Origin: Cynocephalus volans
Taxonomy: Eukaryota; Chordata; Mammalia; Dermoptera; Cynocephalidae
DNA: 64,000 nt
Reading direction: 5' to 3'
Assembly (NCBI RefSeq): GCF_027409185.1
Contig: NC_084463.1
Coordinates: 51,392,907 to 51,456,906 of the forward strand
Shown here: positions 50,700 through 62,947 of the stretch, piece after piece
How positions within the stretch are numbered: the first letter of the stretch is position 1
Layout of the letters: each line of letters opens with the position of its first letter
Made by a program: the position numbers and the translations under genes
The notes under the pieces: generated by a model
What the model saw: the letters and a program-made list of their open reading frames with translations, nothing else
Databases searched by the model: none
What the model was told of the DNA's origin: nothing

Positions 50700-51010
50700 T
50701 ATCAACCTGTCACACAATCACCGTTTTTTTACCGTTATAAATAATGCCATGATGATGCACACCTAACATGCATTTCTGGAGGATGAAATTGTTTTGAATG
50801 GATTTTCTGGTTGGAAGGTCAGCGTAGTTTCAGGTTGGTGTACAGTGTCAAATTGCCCTAAAAAGGAAGGCTGTGCTAACGTACATTTCCACCAATGTGC
50901 CTAGGAGTTTTCTGGAAGAATTTAAGCTGCTTTACATTTAGCAGGAATGAGCAAAGTTGTCCATCTAACAGCTTGGAGATTATTGCATATTTTTTTTGCA
51001 TGTTATTATT
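50700..51010 (-). mobile_element. decayed L1M/HAL1 3' end, antisense
   Basis: Short matches in the right order for an inverted old L1 tail: GTCAAATTGCCCTAAAAAGG, then ACATTTCCACCAATGTG. Confidence 0.5.
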
Positions 51011-51449
51011 TTTTAAAAGCTTGCTGTTCTAGCTCAAGACTCAGCCTGCACGTGTGTTTGGTTGGCCTGCCAGCAAGGAATGCTTTTCACATTTTTTAGT
51101 GGTTGAAAAAAGATTCAACAGAAGAAAAATATATCATGACATGTGAAGTTTATAAGAACTCCAAATGTCAGTGTCCATAAATAAAATCTAAGTGGATCAC
51201 AGTCACACTCACTTGTTTAGCTGTGGGTGTGACTGCCTTCCTGCGATGGCAGCACAGGTGAGGAGTCGCAGCACAGACTGTGTGGGCCCCAAAGCCTTGG
51301 CCCCACAGAGAAAGGGTTTGCTGACCCCTAATTAGCTGATAAAAACAAGGGTGATTCATCCTTGCTGGTGAAGGTGGGCGCCAGGTCAGGCTGAAACAGA
51401 ACAAAAACAAAGAGAAACAGATGGAGAAAAGGAGGTGCGGTTCCTGACA

Positions 51450-51890
51450 GCCCTGAGGAGGTGGGGAGGACCTCCCGAGGGAGGGAAGGAGGAGTGGGGG
51501 AGGACCTCCCAAGGATAGGAGGAGATAGGAAGGATCTCCTGAGGATAGGAGGAGGTAGGGATGAACTCCTGAAGGAAGGAGGCAGCAGGAAGGACCTCTT
51601 GAGGGAAGAAGGAGTGGGGGAGGACTTCCCAAGGGAAGGAGGAGGTAGGGAGGACCTCCGAAGGATAGGAGGAGGTAGGGTGGGTCTCCTGAGGCAAGGA
51701 GATAGTAGGAGGACCTCCTGAGGGAAGGAGGAGGTAGGGAGGATTTCCTGAGGATAGGAGGAGGTGGGGAGGAACTCCTGACAGAAGGAGGAGGTAGAAA
51801 GGACCTCCTGAGAGAAACAGGTGGGAGGACCACCTGAGAGGAGATAGGGATGACCTCCTGAGAAAGGAAGAGGTAGTCAAGACCTTGCCC
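51450..51890. repeat. 30-bp minisatellite, about 14 units
   Basis: Imperfect 30-bp units with the core GAGGTAGGGAGGACCTCCTG. Three consecutive units between about 51725 and 51815 keep exact 30-base spacing. Since 30 is a multiple of three, open frames run through it on both strands as 10-residue repeats; these are by-products. Confidence 0.88.
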
Positions 51891-52049
51891 ACAGTGCCTC
51901 TACCCACCCCTTTTGCCCTACATTGGACAGGCCAGGTCACACCTAGAAAGCCCATAACAGGCCTGGCACAGGGGCAGGCCCAGCAGTGAGGAAGTGGCCA
52001 CGTGTTTTCTGGCCAAGGAGCACATGGGGCTGTGGGCACCTGTGGCAGG

Positions 52050-52425
52050 CCCAGGATTGATCCTTGCTTCTACCCTCAGAGCTGGACCCAGATGCCACCT
52101 GCCCCTAAGCACCTGTGACCTGTGTCCCAACTTGGACCCTACCACCTGCCTGAGCCATTACCCAGCAACTGGGGAAGCTAGTTTGCCTCCCACTGGGCTG
52201 CTGTCTCCCCAAATCCAATCCCCAGACTTACCATGAGGTTCAGCCAAACTCAAAGACCCCATTTTTGAGTTCTCTGCCAGCCCTTCCTCCAGCCCATAGG
52301 GGCCCACCCCAGATGGTTGAGGACACCCTCCGGCCCACAGAACCATGAAAAAGGACATGTGTTTGTTGTTCTAAGTCACTACCTTGGGGATGGTTTGTTA
52401 TGCAGCAGAAGCTGCCTGATGCATA
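52050..52425 (+). mobile_element. MLT1-like LTR end, candidate
   Basis: The right end has TTGTTGTTCTAAGTCACTAC and GGTTTGTTATGCAGCAGAAG, typical of an MLT1-class LTR 3' end. The left boundary is not clear. Confidence 0.5.
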
Positions 52426-52740
52426 GTCAGTAAGAGGCAGTAAGCCTGGATCTGAAGACTGCTAAGGGCTAGATCAGGTGGCAGGGCCACTATGTCATAC
52501 TTCCAGGGCAGCTATGGGGAAAATTCCCCACCCCGTGACGTTGTAAGCCACTGGGCATAGCAATGATCTCCAACATGCAAAGTCCCCTTTAAGCAGCACA
52601 GGGACAGATCTGACTGGCCGCTGGGGCAGGCCCACTGTCTGGACACCCCCGGCAGACCTGGCTCCTAGTCCAGAGAAGAGGGACGGTCCCCTCGCTGGAG
52701 GGGCAAGCTGAGCCTGCACAAGGAGAAGGAAGCAAGAAGA

Positions 52741-53460
52741 GCCCGCACCCAGGCCGGGCCTTGCTGCCGGCGCGCAGGAAGGGGGACGGGGCAGCCTTCC
52801 CAGGCGGAGCCGGGCGAGGGGACGCCAGCCAGGGCCCGAGGGGACGCCAGCCAGGGCCCGAGGGGACGCCAGCCAGGGCCCGAGGGCCCGCAGCAGCTGC
52901 GCGTGTCTCACAGGGGAGGGCTCGGCGTGGCTGGACGGGGGTCTGCTGCAGCTGTGAGTCCCGGGCCTCAGTTTCTCCAGCTGTAAGATGAGGGGCGGCA
53001 CCAGGTCGTCCTCGGGGAGGTCACGCGAGCGAAACACGCGGCCCTGTCCTCCAGGCAGACACATCCCCCACCGCCCGGCCCCAGGCACAGCTGGTCCGGA
53101 TTAGAGCCGGCTCAGCCCCTCGGTTAAGCGGACTCGGCGGCGGCAGAAACCCGATCCGGGCCCTCAGCCCGCGATCCAGCCCCGGGAGTGCGCGGGCGGC
53201 TCCGCCTCCGCGGGCTGCAGAGAGCGGGGCCTCCCGGGACACGGGACCGCGACCTGGCTCCCGCACAGGGGCGATTGGGAGAGAGGTCCCCGCTCCGAGT
53301 GCGAGGAGCCAGCCTGGCTTCCGTGGCTGCCGGCTTCCGGCTGGGGCCTCGGGAGGGTGGGGACACTGTCGGCCACTTGTGCAGGAGGCCCGACGTGGAG
53401 AATGACGAGGACGCAGCTCTGACGCGTGCTCCGGGGTCCCTGTCCCGCCTGTCCCCTCCC
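52741..53460. promoter_or_regulatory. CpG island without an assigned gene
   Basis: By my count about 73 CpG occur in 720 bases at roughly 70% G+C, far above the surrounding DNA. Such density in a mammal usually marks a promoter unmethylated in the germ line. No exon with a known product is recognised next to it. A direct repeat (52817-52882) and a MIR-like core (52960-53000) lie inside. Confidence 0.7.
52817..52882 (+). repeat. 22-bp direct repeat, three identical copies
   Basis: The units lie at 52817-52838, 52839-52860 and 52861-52882, each AGGGGACGCCAGCC followed by AGGGCCCG, without a mismatch. Confidence 0.95.
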
Positions 53461-54655
53461 CACACTCCTCGGCCTGGCCCCAGGGGAGGGTGTGGCTGAG
53501 ATGGGCCCCCCCGTCCCCCGCACACAGCAGAGGCCTCTGGAAGGGAAGATTCATGGAACCGTAACTCCCCCACACAGAAAATGAACCTTGCGACCGCTGC
53601 GCATGCCGCCCGACTCTGGACCTGGCCTCACTTGGGGAGGTTGTACTGACCCTGCAGTCTCTGCATGGGCCCCACTGGAGGAAGAGGGGCCGGGGGCCAG
53701 GCGCTGAGCTCCCAATCAGGCCCAGTCTCAAGCAGAGGGTCTATTCTGCTGAGTGTCCCCTCACCTGGTAGCCTTTGGGGTGACCCAGGCTCCAATTCTT
53801 GGCCTCTTTGGAGGAGGCCCTGCTAGTGTGGGATCTGGCCTTGGGAGTGTCAGACAGATGCTGGCTAGCGGAGCCCTGTCTCCCCTTGAGCACAGGTCTT
53901 GGAGACTGGGAGAAAGCCCCCTGCATGTGGACCACCCACTTCAGGCTGCACTAAGGACTGCTTAAGAGTGTCTGCAGCCAGCTGGGGTGAGCTGGATGTG
54001 CCAAAGAGGACACTGATGTCCCTGCCCATGGAGACGCCCACCAAAGCCCCCAGGTGGGAAGCCACAGCCCTCATTCCCTCACTGGGGAATGGAGGCCCCA
54101 TCGAGCACCCCTTCTTCCTGGACCTACCAGGAGGCTCGAGACCCCCAAATGCATCTATTGGCCTCTAAACACAAGAAGAAAGTCACTAAATTGAAATTTT
54201 GAATTTCAGAAGCAAACATAGACAATGACTTTCAAAAAATATTTGCAGGGCAAAAAGCAATGTGTGGAATTTGGGGTGTAGTGGTGGATTTTCCTCACTG
54301 TGATCCGACGCTGGGCTCCCTTCAGAAGACCTATATCTGCAGGTACGTGACGTTCCATGCACGTCCCTGCTCCTCCATACATCATCCTCCGCTGGGTGGT
54401 CCTTTCCCCAACCGGTGACACCCTCCAGCTGCCTGGCTGCCACGTGCAGGCTCACGGGAGCTGATGCCTTCAGGGTCCGCGGGGCTCTGACCCCTCTCGC
54501 TTCACCTGGCCCACAAGAGCCTCAGCTCTACCACCAGCTGCCCAGGAGTTTGCCCTGCTAGCCTGATGGCATCGAGGAGACCCCCCAATTCTGTCTCTCT
54601 GTGTGCCCCACCTGCCCCAACCACCCCCAACCTCCCGCTGCTCCCCACCTGCGCC
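53461..54655. other. GC-rich unassigned sequence
   Basis: No repeat or exon is recognised. Frames are short or overlapping. Confidence 0.4.
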
Positions 54656-55700
54656 TGCATTTTTTAAAACTTTAAGTGAAATTCACATACCATGAAATTA
54701 GCCATTTTAAAGTGAATCACTCAGGGGCATTTAGTCTGTTCACAACACAGTGAAGCCACCACCTTGATCTAGCTCCAAAACATTTTCATCTGTCCAAAAG
54801 AGAACCAGCAGTCTCTCATCATCTTTTTCCTCCACTCCCTCTGGCCCCTGGCAAGCACCTGTCTGCTTTCTGTCTCTACGGATTCGCCTACTCTGGACAT
54901 TTCACATAAATGGAATCTCACATATGTGGCCTTTCGTGTCTGGCTTCTTTCACGGAGCATGACATTTTCAAGGTTCATCCACATGGTAGCACGTGCCAGT
55001 GCCTCATTCCTTTTCGTGGCTGAGTAATGTTCCATCGCATCGATGGGCCACATTTTGTTGATCCAGTCATCCGTGGATGGACACTGCGGCTGCTTCCACC
55101 TTTGTGCTACTGGGAATAATGCTGCTGTGAATATGTGTGTCCGCATTATTTGTGTATTTTCAATTCTTTGGTATATTCACCTAGAAGTAGAATTGCTGGA
55201 TCATAGGCTGAATGAATCTGTGTTTAGCTTATCGAGGCACAGTACCCCATTTTCCACAGCAGCTGCACCATTTCGCACTCCCACTGCAATGCACGAGGGT
55301 CCCGGTTTCTCCACGTTCTTTCCAACACTTGCTATTTTCTGTTTTTTTTTTTTTTTTTTTCTATTCTAGCCATCCTGAAGTGGCACCTTCTCATGGTCTT
55401 GCTTGCCACATCCCTGATGGCTAATGATGTTGGGCATCTTTTCACTGGCCATTTGCGTATCTTCTTTGAAATATCTATTCCAGTCCTTTGCCCATGTTTT
55501 AATTGGGTTGTCTTTTTCTTGTCGTGTTGTAAGAGTTCTTTATGTATTCTGCATACCAGACCCTTATCAGAAACATGATGTGCAAATATTTATTTCCCTT
55601 TGATGCGCAAAAGTGTTTAGTTGTGATGAAGTCCAACTTATCTATTGTTTTTAATTGTTTGTCCTTTTAGAGTCTACTGCCAAATCCCAGATCACCCCTG
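54656..55700 (-). mobile_element. L1M 3' end, antisense
   Basis: A clear antisense L1 3' end: AGTGAAATTCACATACCATG, then GCTGAGTAATGTTCCATCGC, TAGAAGTAGAATTGCTGGAT and GTCCAACTTATCTATTG. A poly(T) run lies at 55342-55360. Confidence 0.8.
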
Positions 55701-55704
55701 TGTT

Positions 55705-55802
55705 TTTTGTTTGTTCTTGGTGGCTGGCGAGTATAGGGATCCATACCCTTGACCTTGGTGTTACAACACTACGCTCCATCCAACTGAGCAAGCCGGTCAG
55801 CC
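55705..55802 (-). mobile_element. tRNA-Ile-derived SINE, monomer
   Basis: The tail side is TTTTTTGTTTGTTC, then the complement of the B box (GATCCATACCCTTGACC), GTGTTACAACACTACGC and the head complement AACTGAGCAAGCCGGTCAGC. Flanks resemble each other (ATCACCCCTGTGTTTT and ATCCCTCTGTTTT). Confidence 0.83.
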
Positions 55803-56235
55803 TCATCCCTCTGTTTTCTTCTAAGAGTTGAATAGTTTTAAGTTCAGACCCACTGTGCAGATGTGGGCCCCTCTTTCTCTCTCCACACATCTCCCCACCC
55901 CTCTCAGCCGGGGTCACCGGGCCCAGCACAGACCTGGGGGCACCTGCCCACATCCCAGCCCTGCACGGCCCACATACAGGGGCTGCCTCGCGGGTGGCCT
56001 GGTCCCAGTTCAACATTTATGTGCATCTACATAGGATTTTCTGTATGGTTGAGGGAGGGCAGCATGGGGAAACCGAGGCAGGCCCAGAGTGAGGGCATGG
56101 CCTTTTAAAGCACCTTTTATAGCACCTGCTGGTGCTGTAACCAGGGATCCACCTTCCCCTCCTTGTTGCTCTGTCCACACTGGTGAGTGAGGGGAACAGG
56201 CAAGTCCCCAGACCACCAGGACAGTCCACTTCCTC
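55803..56235. other. unassigned sequence
   Basis: No gene or repeat recognised. Confidence 0.4.
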
Positions 56236-56239
56236 TAAT

Positions 56240-56605
56240 GGCGTCCATGGTTCGGGGGATGCATCTGGTGAGGGCCTTCTTCTGGGTGGGGACTCTCAGC
56301 AGAGCCCTGAGGTGGTGCAGGGCATCACATGGCAACAGGGGAAGAGTGAAAGAGTTAGCGTGCTCACTCTCTCTCCTCATAAAGCCATCAGAACCATGCT
56401 AACCCTGATAATCCCTTCCTCTATCAACCCATTACTCCATGAACGGATCAAGCCATTCACGAGGGTGCAGTCCTCATGATCCAATCACCTCTAAGGCCCC
56501 TCCTTGCAATACCATAATCAGATTTCCCACCCCCTTAACACTGCTACAGTGGAGATCAGGCTTCTGGGAGTTTTGGTGGGGCATTCAATCCACAGCAACA
56601 GGTAT
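56240..56605 (-). mobile_element. MaLR-type LTR, minus strand, missing one end
   Basis: It enters the family sequence at GATGCATCTGGTGAGGGC and continues through TCATAAAGCCATCAGAACC and CCACCCCCTTAACACTGC to AATCCACAGCAACAG. The part usually found before GGGAAGTCC is absent. Confidence 0.75.
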
Positions 56606-56843
56606 CATTTGTGGCTATGGAGGGGACACATGGTGTCCACTATGGGGCGCCCAGGTGGGAATGTTTCTGCAGTTACTACTGAACATGGTTCTTCAGGACC
56701 AGTTATTACAGAAATCGATGTTTAATTGTCAACCTCACCAATAAGATAAAGTTAGCAATTGAAGAACAACCCACTAGAAGAGGTTGTGGATTTCAAACTT
56801 ACTTTTATTAACAAAACAAATGAAATCAGTATTTTTTTTTTTT
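56606..56843. other. unassigned sequence
   Basis: Short spacer ending in an A/T-rich stretch and a T run directly before the telomere-like array. Confidence 0.4.
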
Positions 56844-57540
56844 CAGGGTCAGGGTCAGGCCTGGGGTTAGGGTCAGGGCTAGGGTTAGGGGTTAGGGTTA
56901 GTTAGGGTCAGGGTCAGGGTCCTTGTTGTGGTCAGGATTAGGGGTTGAGATCGGGGTCTAGATTGGGGTTAGAGATTAGGGTTAGGGTTACAGGGTAGTG
57001 TTAAGGCTTGGGTCAGGGTCACAGTTAGTGTCAGGGTTAGGGCCAGGGTTAGAGTTAGGGTCAGAGTAAGGGTCAGTCAGAGTTAGGGTTAGAGATTACA
57101 TGTAGGGTTAGAGTCAGGGTCAGGGTTTGGGTCAGAATCTGGGTCCTGGTTATGGTTATGGTTTGGTCAGTGTTGGGTTAGGGTGAGAGTTGGGTTAGGG
57201 GATAAGGCTTGGGTTTGGGTTAGGGTTAGTGGTTAAGGTTTAGGGCTAGGGGATAGTGTTTTGTTTAGGGTTACTGTCAGAGTTAGTGTTCAGAGTTAGA
57301 ACCAGGGTTAAGGTCAGTGTCGAGGTCAGAGTTAGGGTGATGGTTATGGTCTGAATCAGGGTCAGAGTTAGGGTAGAGGTCAGTGTTCTTGTTGGGGTCA
57401 GGATCAAGAGTTGGGGTTGAGGTCTGGGTGAAGGGTTAGGGGTTAGGGTTAGGGGATAATGCAGGGTCAGAGTTAGGGTCAGGGTTAGGATTATGATGAT
57501 GGTTGAAGTCATGGTTAGGATCAGGATCAGGGTTGTGGGT
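56844..57540 (+). repeat. degenerate telomere-like (GGGTTA/GGGTCA)n array
   Basis: About 700 bases are dominated by GGGTTA, GGGTCA and close variants, G-rich on the plus strand. Exact TTAGGG units are scattered (for example near 56880-56900), and many units differ by one base or by spacing. The array starts abruptly after a T run. On the minus strand it gives a Thr/Leu-repeat frame that is not a gene. Confidence 0.88.
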
Positions 57541-58314
57541 CACTGAGACAGTCTGGCCGGGTTTCAAGGAACACCCATACCAGATGAGCTCTAGCATCTA
57601 ATGACACTGCGGCCACGCAGCCTGGTAATCCCATTCAATCTTGGGCGCCCTGGCAGCAGGCTCTGCCTCCTCCTCAGAGAATGTCAATACCCCAGTTCCT
57701 TAGTTCCTGGAGAAAGCCTGCTTCTCCCTTCGGCTGAAGGTTGCCCGCGTTCACGCTGTGTAAAGACACAGACACACATTGCCTGCCCTTTGGGGGCCCG
57801 AAACTCAGAGCCTGCGTACAAGAGTCTCAACTGTACTTACACCCAATTTCGTTCTGTCTCTTCTTCCGCTAGATCGTTAGTACGCTCTAATTTTCATTTC
57901 AATTTCAAGTGTTCCTTGTAGATGGTTTATTTTAAGCCAGCACCACCTTTCAGGAGAGGAAGTGACCGTCAACCGTGAATTAGTGGATTTGGTACGTTCA
58001 TTAATTCCAGTGGTTCCTCATTCTTCCCAGATTCTGCGTTTGAGAGTTTATTTTTCCCTCTTTCATTTAGATTTTCTTGAACATTTTGAAACTTGGTGGG
58101 CCTCTTTCCACGAAGACCTGGAAATGCAGGAATGGAGCAGGGAGAGAGGGCCCACACTCCCTGAATTGGGAGCTTCTCTGCCTGGGACGGCGACTCACAG
58201 GCTGACTGCTCAAGGTTCCTGTTGGGGTCAAACTGTGCAATTTTGGCTTTCAAGAAAGCACCTCATTACTAGAGGCTGGGGAGGACGGGGTGGGGGTGGG
58301 GGAGGGTATGGAGA
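57541..58314. other. unassigned sequence
   Basis: No clear repeat family. Some features look LTR-like, but I cannot place the ends. Confidence 0.35.
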
Positions 58315-58600
58315 GGTTGGTCCACAGGTACAAAGGTACAGTTAGGAGGAATAATTTCTAGTGCTCTATTGCACAGCAGGTGACTACAGTCAACAACAAT
58401 ATATTGTATATTTCAAGATAGCTAGAAGAGAGGATTTTGAATGTTCTCATTGCAAGGAAACGATAAGTGAGGCGACGGACATGCGAAGCACCTCAGTTTG
58501 ATCATTACATTGTATGCATGCATCAAAACATCACACTGTACCCCATAAATGTGTACAATTAGTATGTATCAATTAAAAGTAAAATAAAATTAAAAGCAAG
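58315..58600 (+). mobile_element. L1 3' end, sense
   Basis: Forward L1 3' UTR: TTTCAAGATAGCTAGAAGAG, then ACCCCATAAATGTGTACAAT and an A-rich end with GGAAGGAAGGAA. It aligns with the sense part of the 13186-13625 copy. Confidence 0.75.
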
Positions 58601-61600
58601 GAAGGAAGGAAGGACTCGCACACCTGGCTGCAGTGCTGGCCCAGAGGTGTGTGCAGGCTGCACAGCCCTGCGTGGGGCCCTCTGCGATGAGCCCTACGCG
58701 GAAGGTGGTCTCGGGCAGTCCTTCTCCCTCCCTGGGCCTCAGCTTCCAGTCACTGGATCAGGATTGAACCAGAGCCTCTGCTGCGTCTTGAAAACCCTCC
58801 TCTGACTCCACGGGGCTCTGGCACCTCAGGGAGGAGGTGAGCTAGGCTTGTAAAAGGAAAAAGACCAACAGCGGGTGGGGAGACTGGCCCCAAGCCCCAT
58901 GGGGGATGCTGTGCCCAGCGAGGTGCGGTGGAGCCGAGCACGCCTCCACCCAGGGCCCACAGCCAGCAACGGGGCCACTGGGTGTCTCCTGCACCTTGGA
59001 GGGGAGCTGGACAAGGGACGGGCCCAGCCTGGCCAGTTCAGAGCAGGTGGCCCCTCCTCTCCAGTCCCATGTGCCCTGCCCTCGCAGGCTTCCCGAGAGG
59101 AAGCCCAAGGGGAGAAAAGCAATGGGGGCTCAGCGGAAGGTTGGGGTGATGGTGGTGGGTGTCCAGATGGCAGACAGATTACAGGGCCTGTCCTTCCAGG
59201 AATTGTCCTTGGGGGAGTCCGGTTAGGAGTCGGCGTAGTGTTTCATGCCTAACCCGGAGTCCCCGGCTTCCCCACCCCTCCAAGCTCACCTGGTTGGGGG
59301 TGGGCACTGAGAACAAGGGCCCATTCACGATGGAGGGACACCGTCCACAGTAGGGATGCCCAGCCCTGGAATGGAGACCGGCTGGAGGGGAGGTTTGTGT
59401 GGGAGGACCACCTCTCTCCCCGTCTGACCCTGGCCAGCCTGAAGGGCAGCAGGGTTAAATAAAGGGGTACCGCGGCCCCCCCGCCCCCTGCCAAGAACAC
59501 ACCAGGACAGGGAGGAAGCAGCCAGGTGGCATGGGGGCTCTGGATCACCCAGCAGGCCAAAGGCTCACGGTGGTCTGGAGCTTTTCTGAGAAACACAAGT
59601 GTGAGGTCAGAGCACCCTGAAGTCACTTCAGGATGACGGATGATTCTTTGACTCTGGCTCCCTGCCATGCCCCAGGCTGGACCCAGGGGATGCTGGATTT
59701 ACTAGTGTTCCTCATGGGTAGATTTGGGAAACATGGCCCTGGTTTGTCCAGGACTGTCCGGTTTTAGTGAGAAAGTCTCACATCCTGGGAAACCGCTCCC
59801 GAGATGTGAGAAATCCCAGTGTTTGGGGATGAATGTGGGAGATTAGAGGAAAAGTAAAAAGTCCATATGGTGATCCAACAAATAAGGGTTGAAAGCAATA
59901 CAGTTTTTAGTGTCCAGTGGATATGGCCCCTCACCCACTCGCACACACGAGCACATGCACGTGCACACACACACACACACACGCCACTTGGCCGGTGTCC
60001 CTCCCCCACCTGGGGACTGGAACACTAACAGCTGCCTGCATAAGGGGGCCCAGTGGCCCTCGCAGAACCCTCCCCCAGGGTCCTGTGCTGTGGATGTAGG
60101 TGGCCCTCACTCCACCTCACTGCAGACTGCCACCTTCCCTGGCTGGGCTCTCTACCCCGGGGATGCTGTACCTGACCAAGCCCGCCTCTGGGGCATCATG
60201 AAGACTCGACTCTGGGCGGGGCTCCCAGACAGTCTCCTGCGAAGTCCTAGGACAGAGGCGCAGGAGCCGTGAGGAGACGAGAGGCCGTCGGGTCTGGATA
60301 GGTCAGGGTGGGCTGCGCAGCTCCTGTGGCCGCCGATGCCAAAGTTTGGGGATCCACCTGTGCACTTTTTCATGGGCTGCCACACGGGTCACTTCACACT
60401 GCTTGCAGATCATTCCCTCACTGCCCTGGGCTGGGCTTCTCTGAGGGTGTGGGTCCTTTCCTCCCCACCCTGACACTTACAGAAGACAGCTTGTTACCCG
60501 TCCTCCGCCTTGGCTGCCTCGGCCCTTCCCTACACGCATGCTGGGCTCCAGCTGCTGGGTGGTGTCCCTGTGCTGCCTGAACAATCCCACAAGCCCCTCC
60601 ACAGCCCCTCCGCCTGCATGCCTGGGCTCTGCTCAGAACCCAGTCCCCACCTGCCCACGCCCACCGCCCTGTGCCCCTCCACTGTTCCCTTAGCCTGGGC
60701 CCCAATATCCCCACCTACTGCCCCATACTACTGTCTGCTCCGCCTGGATGCCCCTGCTCCATCTGGGTCCCAACACCACTTCAACCCACGATCACTGCCC
60801 CACACCGCCTCTCCACTGTCTGCTCCAGGTGGACGACGCTGCTCTCCCAGGTCCCTATCCGGGTCTCTCCAGACCCCGATCCCACACCAGTCCATCCTCC
60901 TGGCCCATGCTCGCCATCCCAGCCCACTCTGCTCTGGCCTGGCAGTGGCCCCAGCTTACTCTCCCACCTTCCTGGGGTCTGGGGGCGGTGTCAGGCATGT
61001 CTCACAGCCTGGCACGTCCCTGCACAGAGCACACACTCAGGAGTGAGTGTACTCCACAAACAAATGAGCAAAGTACTTCCAACCCCAAGCTGGACAGACA
61101 GCAGAGCTGTATTCAAATGGGCCTCTTTTTTAATCAGACTCCAAACATAAGGAAGGAATTAAGCTTTGAAGGCGGTATCCTTTCCAAACCTAAGCAAAGA
61201 TTCTTGTTTTGGAAGCGTCTCCTTTGAAAATCATGGAAAGTTGTTGCTGACGGGCTTTCTTCTGAAATCACAGGGCGATTTATTTACTGAGGCTGTGTGC
61301 TGGCTGGGGTGGCCTCTGGAGATGAGCATCTGCTGCCCTGGTGTGAGCCTGTGATTTGGGCATGCCCAGAGCACATGCAAAATGTGCCCAGAGAAGCTGG
61401 TCTGCGCCAGGGCTGGGGCCGACATCCCTCTCAGGACTGTGCTTCTACTGGGCCTGCCCCTGCCTGTCCTGGGTCTGGCCCTGCGGGTCCCCCCACCCCA
61501 AGTCTCTTCTTGGGCAGGAAGGTGGCCTCAGGCCTCTGCACTCGGGTTCCCTCCCATTCTTGGTGCAAAAATGAAAGATATGGGGTCTAGCATCCATTCT

Positions 61601-62945
61601 CTGCCTCCTGAAGACCCGCTGCATGATTCGGGCTCTGTGGCCTTTTCCAGAGAGGTTCCTAAGCCTGTCAGCTTCCCTGTGCAATCTGTGGCTCCACCAT
61701 GAGGTCTGGTAACACTTACTATTGCTAGTGCTCACTACTGGACACACCATAAAACTTCAGCCCCCAGGCCGGCTCTGTCTGCTCTATTTCACAGTCAGAG
61801 GGAGCCTGCTGGTTAGACTGTCCCTGCCCTTGATACCCAGGGTGCTCTTGGACCAGCTCTGCCAAGCTCTCACCCTCCCCCAGGTCACCATACATACATA
61901 CACCTCTGTGCCTCGGCCCCTGCTCTCAGCCACAGGCAAAACACCATTCCCTGAAGGCCACCTTACCTCTCCTAGATACTACCAGTGGCTTTGGGCCTCC
62001 CCCTTGTGCCCTGGCCCATGATTCTCTTACTGAGGACCTGCGGGGAGGCCTTTGTGTCAGGCAGCTTCCTCCCTGCGCTCCAAGCCCCCTGAGTCCAGGA
62101 TGGCCTCTATTCCGTCCCAGGTGCTGGCAAGGGGGTGGGGTGGGGTGTTGAATGATCCCAGTGTCAGGAAGTCTAGACTCCTCCTGGCCCCAAACATGAG
62201 CTCCCTGAGGTCAGGGACCTTGTAACGAGTGGTTTGGAAGGTACAATTTTGAACCACAGCACTACAAAGGACCTAAGAAGCCCCCATGTCCATCTCTTTC
62301 CCAAAGCAGAGACTATCTGTTGGGAGCATCCTGACCCCTGGAAGCTCCAGAGTGAGGGCCCCAGAGTCCCCAGCTGGTTGTACAGGGTGCAGAGGGCTGG
62401 GCCAGCTATGGACTGACTCCCTCCGCGAGGAAGACCTGAGGCCTCCAGAGTGGGGCCCAGTGAGCTTCAGAGGCCCGGCCTCTCAGGATCTCCATCTCTT
62501 CCCCATTTTCTCCTCCCTTGAGACTGACATGCTATCGAGCAAGCTGTGCCTGTGACCAGTGGGCAAACCATGATGTCCTTTTGCAGATCGGCTGGCAGAC
62601 CCGCCCACAATTGCTTTGTTTGTGTTGCTGACCTCACTGCTGTAAACACTATACCACGATATAAACCATTAAATTGAAAACATGCTGCCATGTGGAACAA
62701 ATCCTGACATCTCCGTGGATGGGGCTGTATCCACCCGGCCGTTTTCACTGTCAGTCAACAGGGCAGGGAAAGCCCTCCCTTTCTTTCCCTGGTGCTCTGG
62801 CAGTTGCTGTGGCTGCACCTCCCTGGCCTGCTCTAGGTTCTGGGCTGGCCACCACCCTGCAGTTACACTGCCCAAGGACTCACATCAAGAGGTGCTATGG
62901 AGGGGACGGGGCACTGGTTACCTCACCAGCAGGGCCAAAGATGGT
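58601..62945. other. 4.3 kb GC-rich sequence without a recognised gene
   Basis: Nothing here can be assigned as an exon from sequence alone. A (CA)n tract lies at 59963-59984. The part at 60640-60960 is C-rich and locally repetitive and yields long Pro/Ser frames. By human gene order, exons of SNAP47 could lie beyond the right edge; I did not find one here. Confidence 0.4.
59963..59984 (+). repeat. (CA)n microsatellite
   Basis: About eleven CA units, next to other CA-rich text. Confidence 0.9.
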
Positions 62946-62947
62946 GT

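Noticed and set aside
51168..51833. A 221-codon Pro/Leu/Ser-repeat frame on the minus strand
   Set aside because: It is the read-through of a 30-bp minisatellite; the opposite strand is open as well.
57246..57512. A Thr/Leu-repeat frame on the minus strand
   Set aside because: It is the C-rich strand of the telomere-like array.
60510..61046. A Pro/Ser-rich protein of 178 residues
   Set aside because: The region is C-rich with low complexity, and competing frames of similar length overlap it.
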